64,000 bases of DNA, taken from Caulobacter segnis ATCC 21756. Its GTDB lineage: Bacteria > Pseudomonadota > Alphaproteobacteria > Caulobacterales > Caulobacteraceae. Every line of letters begins with the position of its first letter. The stretch's first letter is position 1. The notes below the pieces were generated by a model. It saw only the letters and a list, made by a program, of their open reading frames with translations. It was not told the DNA's origin and searched no databases. The stretch is from contig NC_014100.1 of the NCBI RefSeq assembly GCF_000092285.1, positions 4,402,001 to 4,466,000 on the forward strand, in the 5' to 3' direction. Shown in pieces: positions 41,995-50,334 of the stretch. A program made the position numbers and the translations under genes.

Positions 41995-42675
41995 ATGACG
42001 ACTTATGCCTTTCCTCCGCACGCCATCCCGACGGTCCCGGTGGAGGGATCGAACGCGGCCTTCCCGGTTCGAAGGATTCTCTGCGTCGGCCGGAACTACG
42101 CCGCGCACCGACGGGAAATGGGCGGCGACGAACGCGATCCGCCGTTCTTCTTCGCCAAGCCCGCGGACGCGGTGGCGCCCTTGCGTCATGAAATTCCCTA
42201 TCCGCCCGCGACCAGCGACCTGCACCACGAGATCGAACTCGTCGTGGCGCTGAAGGCCGGCGGCTCGGATCTGACGCCCGAGCAGGCGCTCGACTGCGTG
42301 TTCGGCTATGCGGTGGGCGTCGACCTGACGCGGCGCGATCTGCAAGGCGCGGCGAAAGCCAAGGGCCAGCCCTGGGAAGCCGGCAAGGCGTTCGACGCCA
42401 GCGCCCCGATCAGCGCTATCCGGGTCATGGGCCCGCCCGCGCCCGAGGCCGCGGTGACCCTGTCTGTCAACGGCGCGGAGCGCCAGCGCGGCCAGATCGG
42501 CGACATGATCTGGAACGTCGGCGAGGTGATCGCCAAGGCCAGTGCGCTTTGGACTCTCGCGGCCGGCGACCTGATCTTCACCGGCACGCCGGAAGGCGTC
42601 GGCGCCATTGCGCGGGGCGATGCTGTGACAGGCGAGGTCGAGGGCGTCGGCCGTCTGGAATTCACCCTGGTGTGA
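41995..42675 (+). CDS. Fumarylacetoacetate hydrolase family protein
   Basis: 226 residues from the ATG at 41995 with CAGGAGG upstream. Motifs: RILCVGRNYAAHRREMGGDE, PPFFFAKPADAVA, metal site LHHEIELVVAL, GYAVGVDLTRRDLQ and LAAGDLIFTGTPEGVG. This is the short FAH form (fumarylpyruvate hydrolase or acylpyruvase). The maiA gene follows after seven bases, so the likely reaction is hydrolysis of fumarylpyruvate, as in gentisate or related ring-cleavage pathways. Confidence 0.9.
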   Translation: MTTYAFPPHAIPTVPVEGSNAAFPVRRILCVGRNYAAHRREMGGDERDPPFFFAKPADAVAPLRHEIPYPPATSDLHHEIELVVALKAGGSDLTPEQALDCVFGYAVGVDLTRRDLQGAAKAKGQPWEAGKAFDASAPISAIRVMGPPAPEAAVTLSVNGAERQRGQIGDMIWNVGEVIAKASALWTLAAGDLIFTGTPEGVGAIARGDAVTGEVEGVGRLEFTLV

Positions 42676-42682
42676 GGCGGGC

Positions 42683-43315
42683 ATGAAGCTCATTCTGCAT
42701 AGCGCCAAGCGCGCCAGCGCGCCGTATCGGGTGCGGATCGGCCTCAATCTCAAGGGCCTCGCCTTCGACTTGCATCCGGTCGACCTGGTGGCGAACGCCC
42801 ATCAGTCGGAAGACTATCGCAGCCTCAACGCCCAGGCCCTGGTGCCAACGCTCGAGGTGGACGGGCGGCCTCTGACCCAGAGCCTGGCGATCCTGGAGTG
42901 GCTGGACGAGACCTTTCCTCAGCCCCGTCTCCTGCCGGCCGATCCGTTTGACCGCGCCGCCGTCCGGGCCATGGCCGAGATCATCGCCTGCGACATTCAT
43001 CCGCTGAACAACCTGCGGATTCTGCGGGCGCTGACCGCGCTCGAGGTTGGCGAGGCCCAACGCAACGCCTGGGCTTCGCGATGGATCTCCGACGGCTTTT
43101 CCGCGTTGGAGCCGATGGTCGCCCGCCACGGCGGCGCTTTCGCCTTCGGTGACGACCCGGGCCTCGTGGATTGTCTTCTGGTGCCGCAAGTGTTCAACGC
43201 CGGCCGCTTCAATGTGGACCTCTCGCCGTTCCCAGCGATCCAAGCCGCCGCCGCCCGCGCGGCGTCGCACCCGGCCATCGCGGCCGCACACCCTGATCAC
43301 CATCCGGAGCGCTAG
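42683..43315 (+). CDS. maiA: Maleylacetoacetate/maleylpyruvate isomerase (GST family)
   Basis: 210 residues: MKLILHSAKRASAPYRVRIG, LNLKGLAFDLHPVDLV, NAQALVPTLEVDGRPLTQSL and DIHPLNNLRILRAL. The glutathione-dependent isomerase converts maleyl- to fumaryl- compounds, which the FAH-family enzyme encoded just upstream can hydrolyse. In most MaiA the active site reads SSCSWRVR; here it is RASAPYRVR, so Ser is kept but Cys is lost. The carbonic anhydrase gene starts right after its stop. Confidence 0.9.
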   Translation: MKLILHSAKRASAPYRVRIGLNLKGLAFDLHPVDLVANAHQSEDYRSLNAQALVPTLEVDGRPLTQSLAILEWLDETFPQPRLLPADPFDRAAVRAMAEIIACDIHPLNNLRILRALTALEVGEAQRNAWASRWISDGFSALEPMVARHGGAFAFGDDPGLVDCLLVPQVFNAGRFNVDLSPFPAIQAAAARAASHPAIAAAHPDHHPER

Positions 43316-43948
43316 ATGCTTGAGGATCTGAAAGCCAAGAACGCCGCCTGGTCGAAGAGCAAGACCCAGGTCGATCCCGACTTCTTCAAGCGCCTGGAAG
43401 GCCAGCAAAGCCCGGAATACCTCTGGATCGGCTGCAGCGACAGCCGCGTTCCGGCCAATGAGATCGTCGGCCTGGATCCGGGTGAACTGTTCGTGCACCG
43501 CAACGTCGCCAACCTCGCGCCGCCGCAGGACGCCAACTATCTCAGCGTGCTGCAGTTCGCGGTCGACGTGCTGAAGGTTAAGCACATCATGGTCGTCGGC
43601 CACTACGGCTGCGGCGGCGTGGCGGCTGCGATCGACGGTCAACGCCGCGGCCTCGTCGACCACTGGCTGCACCCGATCCGCGAGGTCCACGCCGAGCATA
43701 AGCACGAGCTGGAACAGATTCCGGAAAAGCGGGCCATGCTCGATCGGCTGACCGAGCTGAACGTGGCCCGCCAGGTGCGCAACGTCGCCGCCGACGTCTT
43801 CGTCCAGGACGCCTGGGCGCGCGGCCAATCGCTGGCCGTGCACGGCTGGGTCTATTCGCTGCACGACGGCCTGGTCACCGACCTCGATATCGGTATCGCC
43901 AACCTGGCCGACTATGAACGCGTCGTCGCGGAATCGATGGCCAGCTAA
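43316..43948 (+). CDS. can: Beta-carbonic anhydrase (cytosolic)
   Basis: 210 residues. Zinc and catalytic motifs: YLWIGCSDSRVPANEIVGLD (Cys and Asp-Arg dyad) and IMVVGHYGCGGVAAAIDG (His and Cys ligands), plus LFVHRNVANL. It interconverts CO2 and bicarbonate for carboxylases. No signal peptide. The start immediately follows the maiA stop, so it may be transcribed with the FAH-maiA pair. A second, exported carbonic anhydrase gene is convergent, 17 bases away. Confidence 0.95.
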   Translation: MLEDLKAKNAAWSKSKTQVDPDFFKRLEGQQSPEYLWIGCSDSRVPANEIVGLDPGELFVHRNVANLAPPQDANYLSVLQFAVDVLKVKHIMVVGHYGCGGVAAAIDGQRRGLVDHWLHPIREVHAEHKHELEQIPEKRAMLDRLTELNVARQVRNVAADVFVQDAWARGQSLAVHGWVYSLHDGLVTDLDIGIANLADYERVVAESMAS

Positions 43949-43965
43949 GCTGCCGGCCTTCGGCG

Positions 43966-44793
43966 TCAGGCGTCGAAGGCCACGGTTCCCATGGTCAGAT
44001 CATAGCAGGCCGAAACGATCTTGAGCCGGCCTTCCTCCATGCGTTCGGCCAGCGTGCCGTCAGACACTTTCAGGCGGCGAGCGATGTCGCGGACGTTCTG
44101 GCGAATGGCCGCGTCCTGAAGGTCGGCCGGATGCTGTTCCTCGGCCTCCATCACGGCCGGCAGGATCGGCAGCACCATCTCGTGCAGGGCGCCATGCAAT
44201 TCGGCGTGCTTGGTGGCGACATCCACCGCCGCGCCGACCGCGCCGCACTTGGTATGGCCCAGGACGACAATCAGCGGCGCGCCCAGGTGCTCCACCGCGT
44301 AGACGATCGAGCCTAGCCCTTCCCGGCTGACGGTCGAGCCCGCCACGCGAACCACGAACAGTTCGCCCAGATTGCAGTCGAAGATCAGCTCCGGCGCGGC
44401 ACGGCTATCCGAGCAGCCGATGATAACGGCGAAGGGCTTCTGTCCCTTCGCCAGTTCGGCCACGCGGGTCATCGAGGGCAGCGAGATGTTGGCCCCGCCT
44501 CGCGCGAAAATGGCGTTGCCCTGCTTCAGGCGCCCCAGCGCCTCGTCCGGGCTGATGGCCATGGCCGCCTCGGCGGCGTGGGGCGCATGGGCCGGCTCCG
44601 CCTCCATCGGCTTGACCGTCGTCAGCGCCTTATCCAGCGCGGCCTTGTCGGTGGCCTGGTGCTTCAGAGCCCGCGAAGTGCGCCGGCCCTTTTTGGTCAG
44701 GAGGCTGGGCGAGCCACCTTCGCCCTCGGCGAAAGCAAAGGCCGGCGCAGCCACGCCAATGAGAGCGCCCAGCAGCAGTCGTCTCGAAACCAT
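43966..44793 (-). CDS. Exported beta-carbonic anhydrase
   Basis: 275 residues. The N-terminus MVSRRLLLGALIGVAAPAFA is a signal peptide with twin Arg (SRRLLLG), probably Tat-exported. A charged linker of about 60 residues precedes the beta-CA domain: AVIIGCSDSRAAPELIFDCN, GELFVVRVAGST and LIVVLGHTKCGAVGAAVD. All zinc ligands are present. It would act in the periplasm, perhaps feeding CO2/bicarbonate exchange to the cytosolic enzyme encoded next door. Confidence 0.9.
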   Translation of the reverse strand: MVSRRLLLGALIGVAAPAFAFAEGEGGSPSLLTKKGRRTSRALKHQATDKAALDKALTTVKPMEAEPAHAPHAAEAAMAISPDEALGRLKQGNAIFARGGANISLPSMTRVAELAKGQKPFAVIIGCSDSRAAPELIFDCNLGELFVVRVAGSTVSREGLGSIVYAVEHLGAPLIVVLGHTKCGAVGAAVDVATKHAELHGALHEMVLPILPAVMEAEEQHPADLQDAAIRQNVRDIARRLKVSDGTLAERMEEGRLKIVSACYDLTMGTVAFDA

Positions 44794-44861
44794 GTCGTCC
44801 CCCGACGTCGATGTCGGGAAGCAGCTAAACCATAACGGCTCTAAGGAACGTTAATCTGAGG

Positions 44862-45335
44862 CTACAGCGGCAATTCAACGCGCTTGACCACGGTGCGCAT
44901 GGCGATGCTGGAGCTGACCCGCACCACGCCGGGAATCCGGGTCAGTTCCTGAGCGTGGACCCGTTCGAGGTCATCGACGTCACGCACGACCAGACGCAGC
45001 AGGTAGTCCGATCCGCCCGTCATCAGGTAGCACTCGGCGACCTCGCGCACACCGGCGATCGCCTTTTCGAAGGCGCTCAACGCCGACTCCGCCTGGGACG
45101 ACAGGGTGACGGTCACGAAGACGCTGAGGGGCAAGCCGACGGCGCGCTCGTCGATCACCGCGGCGTAGCGGCTGATCACCCCGGCCTCCTCCAGGGCCCG
45201 CACGCGACGAAGGCAGGCGGACTCGGAAAGATTCACCGCCTCGCCCATTTCCACATAGCTGGCTCTCCCCCGCCTCTGCAGGAGGTTGAGGAGCTTCCGG
45301 TCGAAACCATCGAGGTTGGCGGTGGGTTTCGTCAT
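44862..45335 (-). CDS. Lrp/AsnC-family regulator (AldR/BkdR-like)
   Basis: 157 residues: FDRKLLNLLQRRGRASYVEM, GEAVNLSESACLRRVRALEE and AGVISRYAAVIDERAVGLPL (HTH plus RAM domain), ending VVRDVDDLERVHAQELTRIP and GVVRVSSSIAMRTVVK. It is divergent from alanine dehydrogenase, the classic arrangement of AldR, which activates ald in response to alanine. Two partial inverted repeats in the intergenic gap are candidate sites. Confidence 0.9.
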   Translation of the reverse strand: MTKPTANLDGFDRKLLNLLQRRGRASYVEMGEAVNLSESACLRRVRALEEAGVISRYAAVIDERAVGLPLSVFVTVTLSSQAESALSAFEKAIAGVREVAECYLMTGGSDYLLRLVVRDVDDLERVHAQELTRIPGVVRVSSSIAMRTVVKRVELPL

Positions 45336-45351
45336 GCTTGGCCTATCTGGC

Positions 45352-45430
45352 GCAGGAATCCTGCATCACGGTAGCCTCAAAGCATGAAATCACCAAGGAA
45401 ACTGCGCTGATCGAAGCGCAGAATTCCAGG
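45352..45430. promoter_or_regulatory. Candidate Lrp-type operator sites upstream of ald
   Basis: GCAGGAATCCTGC (45352-45364) is a perfect 13-bp palindrome around a central A. A similar element, GCAGAATTCCAGG, lies at 45418-45430, about 66 bases away or six helical turns. Between them CTGCGCT-N6-AGCGCAG (45402-45421) forms another inverted repeat. Multiple spaced sites are usual for Lrp octamers. Confidence 0.55.
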
Positions 45431-45453
45431 AAAGCGGCTTTGGAGGAAGCATC

Positions 45454-46566
45454 ATGCGGGTTGGCGTCCCATCAGAGATCAAACCGGGCGAGCACCGCGT
45501 CGGCCTGACGCCGACGGCCGTCCGCGAATATGTCGCCCATGGACATACCGTGCTGGTCCAGTCGGGCGCCGGGCTCGGCGCTGGCTATGCCGACGAGGCC
45601 TATGTGAGGGCCGGCGCGACCATCGCCTCCGACGCCGCCGCTGTGTTCGCGGGCGCGGACATGATCGTGAAGGTCAAGGAACCGCAGAAGGTCGAGTGGG
45701 AAAAGCTCGAACCGCGCCACATCCTGTTCACCTACCTGCACTTGGCGCCCGATCCCGCCCAGACCGAAGGCCTGCTGAAGAGCGGCTGCGCGGCCATCGC
45801 CTACGAGACCGTCACCGACGCCCGCGGCGGCCTGCCCCTGTTGGCGCCGATGTCGGAAGTCGCCGGCCGGATCGCGGTCTTCTCCGCCGCCGAGACGCTG
45901 CTCAAGCACAACGGCGGCATGGGCCTTCTGCTCAGCGGCGTGCCCGGCGTCCCGCCGGCGCGCGTGGCCGTCCTGGGCGGCGGCGTGGTCGGCAGCAACG
46001 CCGCCCGCATGGCCGCGGGCCTGGGCGCCGAGGTCGTGGTGCTGGAGCGCTCCATCCCGCGCATGCGGGAACTGGACGACCTCTACCAGGGTCGCATCCT
46101 GACCCGCTACTCGACCTTCGCCGCCGTCGAGGATGAAATCCTCAAGGCGGACGTGGTGATCGGCGCTGTGCTGACCGCCGGCGCGGCCGCGCCCAAGCTG
46201 GTGCGCCGCGAGCACCTGAAGCAGATGAAGCCGGGCTCGGTGCTGGTCGACGTGTCGATCGACCAGGGCGGCTGCTTCGAGACCAGCAAGCCGACCACCC
46301 ACGCCGAGCCGACCTACACGGTCGACGGCGTGGTTCACTACTGCGTGGCCAATATGCCAGGCGCGGCGCCGCGCACGTCGTCGGAAGCGTTGGGCAACGC
46401 CACGCTGCCGTTCGGTCTGGCGCTTGCCGACAAGGGCCTCGACGCCCTGAAGGCCAACGTCCACCTGGCGCGCGGCCTCAACGTGTTGAAGGGCGAATTG
46501 ACCCATCCCGCCGTCGCCGAAGCGCTGGGCAAGACGTCAATCGACCCCTACGGCGCGTGGAAATAG
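45454..46566 (+). CDS. ald: Alanine dehydrogenase
   Basis: 370 residues, the standard length. Motifs: MRVGVPSEIKPGEHRVGLTP, MIVKVKEPQKVEW, ILFTYLHLAPD, NAD-binding VAVLGGGVVGSNAARMAAGL and VLVDVSIDQGGCFETSKPTT, then HYCVANMPGAAPRTSSEALG. It deaminates L-alanine to pyruvate with NAD+. A good GGAGGAAG site precedes the ATG. Control by the divergent Lrp-type regulator is likely. Confidence 0.97.
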   Translation: MRVGVPSEIKPGEHRVGLTPTAVREYVAHGHTVLVQSGAGLGAGYADEAYVRAGATIASDAAAVFAGADMIVKVKEPQKVEWEKLEPRHILFTYLHLAPDPAQTEGLLKSGCAAIAYETVTDARGGLPLLAPMSEVAGRIAVFSAAETLLKHNGGMGLLLSGVPGVPPARVAVLGGGVVGSNAARMAAGLGAEVVVLERSIPRMRELDDLYQGRILTRYSTFAAVEDEILKADVVIGAVLTAGAAAPKLVRREHLKQMKPGSVLVDVSIDQGGCFETSKPTTHAEPTYTVDGVVHYCVANMPGAAPRTSSEALGNATLPFGLALADKGLDALKANVHLARGLNVLKGELTHPAVAEALGKTSIDPYGAWK

Positions 46567-46577
46567 TTTGAACGGGT

Positions 46578-46600
46578 CTCCCCGGCGCTGGCCCGGGGAG
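46578..46600. terminator. Hairpin between convergent ald and cytidylyltransferase genes
   Basis: CTCCCCGG and CCGGGGAG form an 8-bp stem with a seven-base loop in the 40-base gap between two converging genes. No U-run on either strand, so termination is only probable from position. Confidence 0.45.
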
Positions 46601-46606
46601 AGCTCA

Positions 46607-47311
46607 TCACGCCGCGAAACGGGCGATGTCCTGTCGGCTGCCGATCAGGTCCAGCACGTCGTTCATCCGGAAGCCCGGATCCACAGGGTGCAGGGCGTCA
46701 TAGACCGAGCGGGCGAAAGCCAAGTCGGCTGCGGTCTTGACCCGCCAGTCGAGACGCGACCAATCGCGGGGCGCCGTCAGATGCGCTTGGCTCCAGCGGC
46801 CGGGTTGGCTGCGGATCGCGGCGGTCGGCGAGATGCGCGCCATCGGATCGCGCTCCTCGGCGGCGGCGGCTTGCAGCGCGCCAGCCTTGATCACCTCGAC
46901 CTCGAGGCCGGCGGGATAGGTCTGCCGGACCCGGTTGGAAGTGTAGTCGGCGCCGCTGGCCAGGGCCAGGCGCACCGCCTCATCGATGACGCCCGGATCG
47001 ATGAACGGCGCGTCGCCCTTGAGGCGGACGACATGACTCACCGAACTGATCGTCTCGGCGCAGCGGGCGATGCGCGCCAGGATGTCTGCGCCGGCGCCGC
47101 GATGCGCCGTGTAGCCGCGCGAAACCAGGAAGCCAGCCAAAGCGTCGTCGACCGTGTCGGCGCTGGTCGCGACAATGATCTTGGAAAGGCAACGCGCGCC
47201 GCGCAGGCGCTCCAGCTGGCGGATGATCATCGGCTCGCCGCGAAGCGTGGCCATCGACTTGCCCGGCAGTCGAGTGGACCCCATGCGGGCCTGCAGCACG
47301 GCGAGGATCAT
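46607..47311 (-). CDS. SpsF-like cytidylyltransferase (acylneuraminate/KDO type)
   Basis: 234 residues: ILAVLQARMGSTRLPGKSMA at the N-terminus is the SpsF/CMP-sugar nucleotidyltransferase motif, then GEPMIIRQLERLRGARCLSK, RLKGDAPFIDPGVIDEAVRL and YPAGLEVEVI. It would activate a sugar acid with CTP for a surface polysaccharide or flagellin glycan. An aldo/keto reductase gene lies 183 bases upstream on the same strand; the two types are often found together in glycan clusters. Confidence 0.85.
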   Translation of the reverse strand: MILAVLQARMGSTRLPGKSMATLRGEPMIIRQLERLRGARCLSKIIVATSADTVDDALAGFLVSRGYTAHRGAGADILARIARCAETISSVSHVVRLKGDAPFIDPGVIDEAVRLALASGADYTSNRVRQTYPAGLEVEVIKAGALQAAAAEERDPMARISPTAAIRSQPGRWSQAHLTAPRDWSRLDWRVKTAADLAFARSVYDALHPVDPGFRMNDVLDLIGSRQDIARFAA

Positions 47312-47494
47312 ATCGCGTCTCTCCCTCAGTTGGGATCAAGCTAGGCTTTAAGTCTTAAAATCCGAGTGAACCATAGGGTTAATGGGCGTTAGCGAGCGTC
47401 GCCGCGGACCTCGTCCGAGATCCTCAGCCTTGGGCATTGTCGAAGATGATTCTAGCGACGCGCCAGAGGATGAAGCGCGTCGACCGGGCATGGC

Positions 47495-48370
47495 TCAGGC
47501 GACCCAACGTCGCGGGTCGAGCGCGACGGGATCGTCGATCGCCATCTCGTCCCAGTCGAGATCCGGCGGCGGGCTCGAGGCGGCCGCCACCACCGCCGAC
47601 AGTTCGGCGGCCGAGTTCACGCCGACCAGAACGGCCGAGCCCTCGGGGCGCGACAGAGCGAAGCCCAGCGCAGCCTGGAGCGGATCCGAACGCCCTTCGG
47701 CGATCATGCGGCGCACGCGCGACAGCCGGCCCGAGGCGCCTTTCAGCTGAGCGGGGACACGGTCGGGCGGCAGGAACAGCAGGCCGTTGAGGAAGATCGA
47801 GCGCAGGTGGACCTCGACGCCCATGCCGGCGATGCGCTGCAGCGAACCGTCAGCCAGCAGGCGCTGGTCGAGCAGGCTGGCGGGCGCTTGCAGGATATCG
47901 GGCTTGAAGCGCTTGGCGACGCCGACCGGGTCGTCCGAGGCGTGCGCCGCGACACCGACCTTGGCGAACAGCCCCTGATCTTTCAGGCGCTGGAGGCGCT
48001 CCCAGAGCGCCGGACCATGCGCGCCAAACAGTTCGGACGGCGAATGGACGATGATCGCATCCGCGCGCTCGACGCCCAGTCGGCGCAGCGTGGCGCGAGC
48101 CTCGGCCTCGACATAGTCCGGTCCGCGATCGGCGCGGCCGGCGGCGAGGGTGATACGGAACGGCGTCGGCCGCGGCAGCAGTTCGCCCAGGATGGTTTCG
48201 GCGCGGCCAAACAGGCCCGAAGCATCGAGAACCGACAGGCGCGCGCGAGCGGCGATATTCAAAATGTCGCGCGTCTCGGCGTCGGGCGAGCGGCCGCGAG
48301 GAGCGGAACCGCTTCCGTCGAGGCCGAACTGCGCGGCCGCGAGACCCAATTTTGAGACCGAAATGGACAT
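47495..48370 (-). CDS. Aldo/keto reductase family protein
   Basis: 291 residues from the ATG at 48370 (MSISVSKLGLAAAQFGLDGS). Family motifs: AARARLSVLDASGLFGRAET (the Asp site), RRLGVERADAIIVHSPSELF and GLFAKVGVAAHASDD, ending PEGSAVLVGVNSAAEL. In the usual tetrad Asp is present but Tyr is replaced (DASGLFG instead of DTAxxYG), so activity may be altered. The frame upstream to 48418 is open but lacks a good ribosome-binding site. Confidence 0.82.
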   Translation of the reverse strand: MSISVSKLGLAAAQFGLDGSGSAPRGRSPDAETRDILNIAARARLSVLDASGLFGRAETILGELLPRPTPFRITLAAGRADRGPDYVEAEARATLRRLGVERADAIIVHSPSELFGAHGPALWERLQRLKDQGLFAKVGVAAHASDDPVGVAKRFKPDILQAPASLLDQRLLADGSLQRIAGMGVEVHLRSIFLNGLLFLPPDRVPAQLKGASGRLSRVRRMIAEGRSDPLQAALGFALSRPEGSAVLVGVNSAAELSAVVAAASSPPPDLDWDEMAIDDPVALDPRRWVA

Positions 48371-48461
48371 GCCATCCGTGCGCGAAATCACTAATCGAAG
48401 ATCGACGGTACGCGCCAAGGTTTGAACATGAGGTTTCTGGAACCTTGCCGAGGAGTTAAAG

Positions 48462-49445
48462 TTGGTCCCAATGATGAACCATCGCTATGACGACGCATGG
48501 CCGATGCACGGCATGGTCGACGACGCTCGCCCGGCCTTATCGGAGGCGCTTTCGAAGGGGGCGGCGGCGCTCGCCACGATCGTTTCGCTGGGCGACGGCG
48601 GCCCCCGTCCCGTGGGGACGCAGATGGTGTTCGGCGAAGGGATCGTTTCTGGCTTCCTATCCGGTGGCTGCATCGAGGCTGACGTTGAGGGCCACGCGCG
48701 GGCGTGCCTGTCCGATGGACGTCCTCGCCGCCTCGTCTACGGCGAAGGAAGCCCCTGGCCCGACATTCGCCTGTTGTGCGGCGCGAGGATCGAAATCCTG
48801 GTCGAACGGATCACGCCGGAAGAAGCGGCGGTCCGAACGCTTCTCGACCTCGCCCAGCGGCGGCTTCCGGCGTTCTGGATCAGCGACGGGTCTCGCCGCC
48901 TTTGCGCCGAGGAACCCCTAGCGACCTGGAGCGGCGCTTTCGAGCGCGCCTATGACCCTCAACCACGGCTCATCGTCGTCGGAGGAGATCCCACGGCCCT
49001 CGCCGTGGCCAGCCTGGGCGCGCAAGCGGGCTTCGAGACCACGCTTGTTCGTCCCAAAGGTCCGTCTTCGCCCCCGGCGCTCGCCGGCGTGGCCTATCGT
49101 CGCGACGGCGTCGAGACGGCCTTGATCGACATCGGCCTCGACGCCTGGACGGCGGTCGCGGTCTGCGGTCACGAGCCCGAGCAGGACCACGCCGCCTTGT
49201 TGGCCGCCCTGCCCTCGGATGCGCCTTATGTGGGCCTGCTCGGCGCTCGACGCCGGCTTCCCGAGCGCCTGGCGCGCCTCCGCTCCGATGGCCTGTCGGA
49301 GCGCGATCTCGCAAAGCTTCGGGCGCCGATCGGCCTCGACCTGGGCGGCAAGGCGCCGTTCGAGGTGGCGGTGGCGGTGATCGGCGAGGTGATGGCCGCG
49401 CGCCATGGCCAGCCGGCCTTGGCGCGACACCCCCTCGGCGTCTAG
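48462..49445 (+). CDS. XdhC/CoxI family molybdenum cofactor insertion protein
   Basis: 327 residues from the TTG at 48462, chosen because AGGAG lies six bases upstream; ATGs at 48471 or 48474 are alternatives. Motifs: ALATIVSLGDGGPRPVGTQM, VSGFLSGGCIEADVEGHARA, RLIVVGGDPTALAVASLGAQ and PYVGLLGARRRLPERLARLR. It would load sulfurated Moco onto a xanthine-dehydrogenase-type enzyme; no such enzyme is encoded in this window. Confidence 0.9.
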   Translation: MVPMMNHRYDDAWPMHGMVDDARPALSEALSKGAAALATIVSLGDGGPRPVGTQMVFGEGIVSGFLSGGCIEADVEGHARACLSDGRPRRLVYGEGSPWPDIRLLCGARIEILVERITPEEAAVRTLLDLAQRRLPAFWISDGSRRLCAEEPLATWSGAFERAYDPQPRLIVVGGDPTALAVASLGAQAGFETTLVRPKGPSSPPALAGVAYRRDGVETALIDIGLDAWTAVAVCGHEPEQDHAALLAALPSDAPYVGLLGARRRLPERLARLRSDGLSERDLAKLRAPIGLDLGGKAPFEVAVAVIGEVMAARHGQPALARHPLGV

Positions 49446-50194
49446 CCCGGGGTCGCCTCGGCCGAAAAGGCCTCGAGATCCTCAATCAGCGACTTGGCGG
49501 CCAGGTCGACCAGCGCGCCACCTTTCTCGGGCGTGGCCTGGGCCGGATCCGAACCCATCCGCCCGTCGGCGTAGCGCGCGCGGAAATCCAGCGCCTCGCG
49601 GATTGGCCCGGTGGGCGCGATCCGGGGCTCGTAAGCGGCGGTCTTGATGGTCTGGGGGTAGGCCCACTGGGTCACGGCGATCTCGGACGGCGTGGCGTGG
49701 CTGCCGTGACCGGTCGGAAACTGGCTGTTGGCCAGAGCATTGACGCCGGCGAGGTCCCACCAGTTCTTCAGCTTCAGCGCGAACGGCGCCCGCTCCTTGC
49801 GGAAGCTGTAGTCGGCGTAGATCTCGGAGAAGGCGGCCTCGATCGAAGCGACATTGCCGCCGTGGCCGTTCAGGAAATAGATACGCTTGAAGCCATGGGC
49901 GCCGAGCGAGCGCACCCAATCGCCGATCGCGGCGATGAAGGTCGAGGGGCGCAGGAAGATGGTGCCGGGGAACGCCAGGTGGTGCTGGGCCATGCCGATG
50001 TTGAAGGTCGGCGCCACCAACACCTTGTCAGCCCGTTTGTGGGCCTCGTGGGCGATGATCTCCGGGCAAAGCCAGTCCGTGCCCAACAGGCCCGTCGGCC
50101 CATGCTGCTCGTTCGAGCCGATCGGCACCACGACCGTCTGGCTGGTCTTTAGATAGGCTTCGATCTCGGCCCAGGTGGACAGCGCGAGCAGCAT
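49442..50194 (-). CDS. Creatininase (creatinine amidohydrolase) family protein
   Basis: 250 residues: VVVPIGSNEQHGPTGLLGTD (metal ligands E-Q-H-G-P), MAQHHLAFPGTIFLRP, FKRIYFLNGHGGNVASIEAA, GHGSHATPSEIAVTQWAYP. These are the creatininase-family metal motifs. Members include creatininase, 3-dehydro-scyllo-inosose hydrolase and cofactor-synthesis proteases such as MftE. The substrate is unclear. Its stop overlaps that of the convergent XdhC gene. Confidence 0.88.
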   Translation of the reverse strand: MLLALSTWAEIEAYLKTSQTVVVPIGSNEQHGPTGLLGTDWLCPEIIAHEAHKRADKVLVAPTFNIGMAQHHLAFPGTIFLRPSTFIAAIGDWVRSLGAHGFKRIYFLNGHGGNVASIEAAFSEIYADYSFRKERAPFALKLKNWWDLAGVNALANSQFPTGHGSHATPSEIAVTQWAYPQTIKTAAYEPRIAPTGPIREALDFRARYADGRMGSDPAQATPEKGGALVDLAAKSLIEDLEAFSAEATPG

Positions 50195-50334
50195 GAGAGA
50201 ACTCCAGGAGAACGCAGCCTCGGTTTAAGCCCAAACAGGGGACCGGGCACGTAAAATGCCGTATTGCGCGATCGACGGACGTGGCGTCATGCTCAAGGTC
50301 TGGATGGGGGACACTCGTCCGCGGAGGAAACGCT

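Noticed and set aside
48430..48462. GGAAC followed after 16 bases by AGTT in front of the XdhC gene
   Set aside because: The -10 lacks the first C of CGTT and the implied transcript start would fall inside the coding start, so it was not counted as a SigT promoter.
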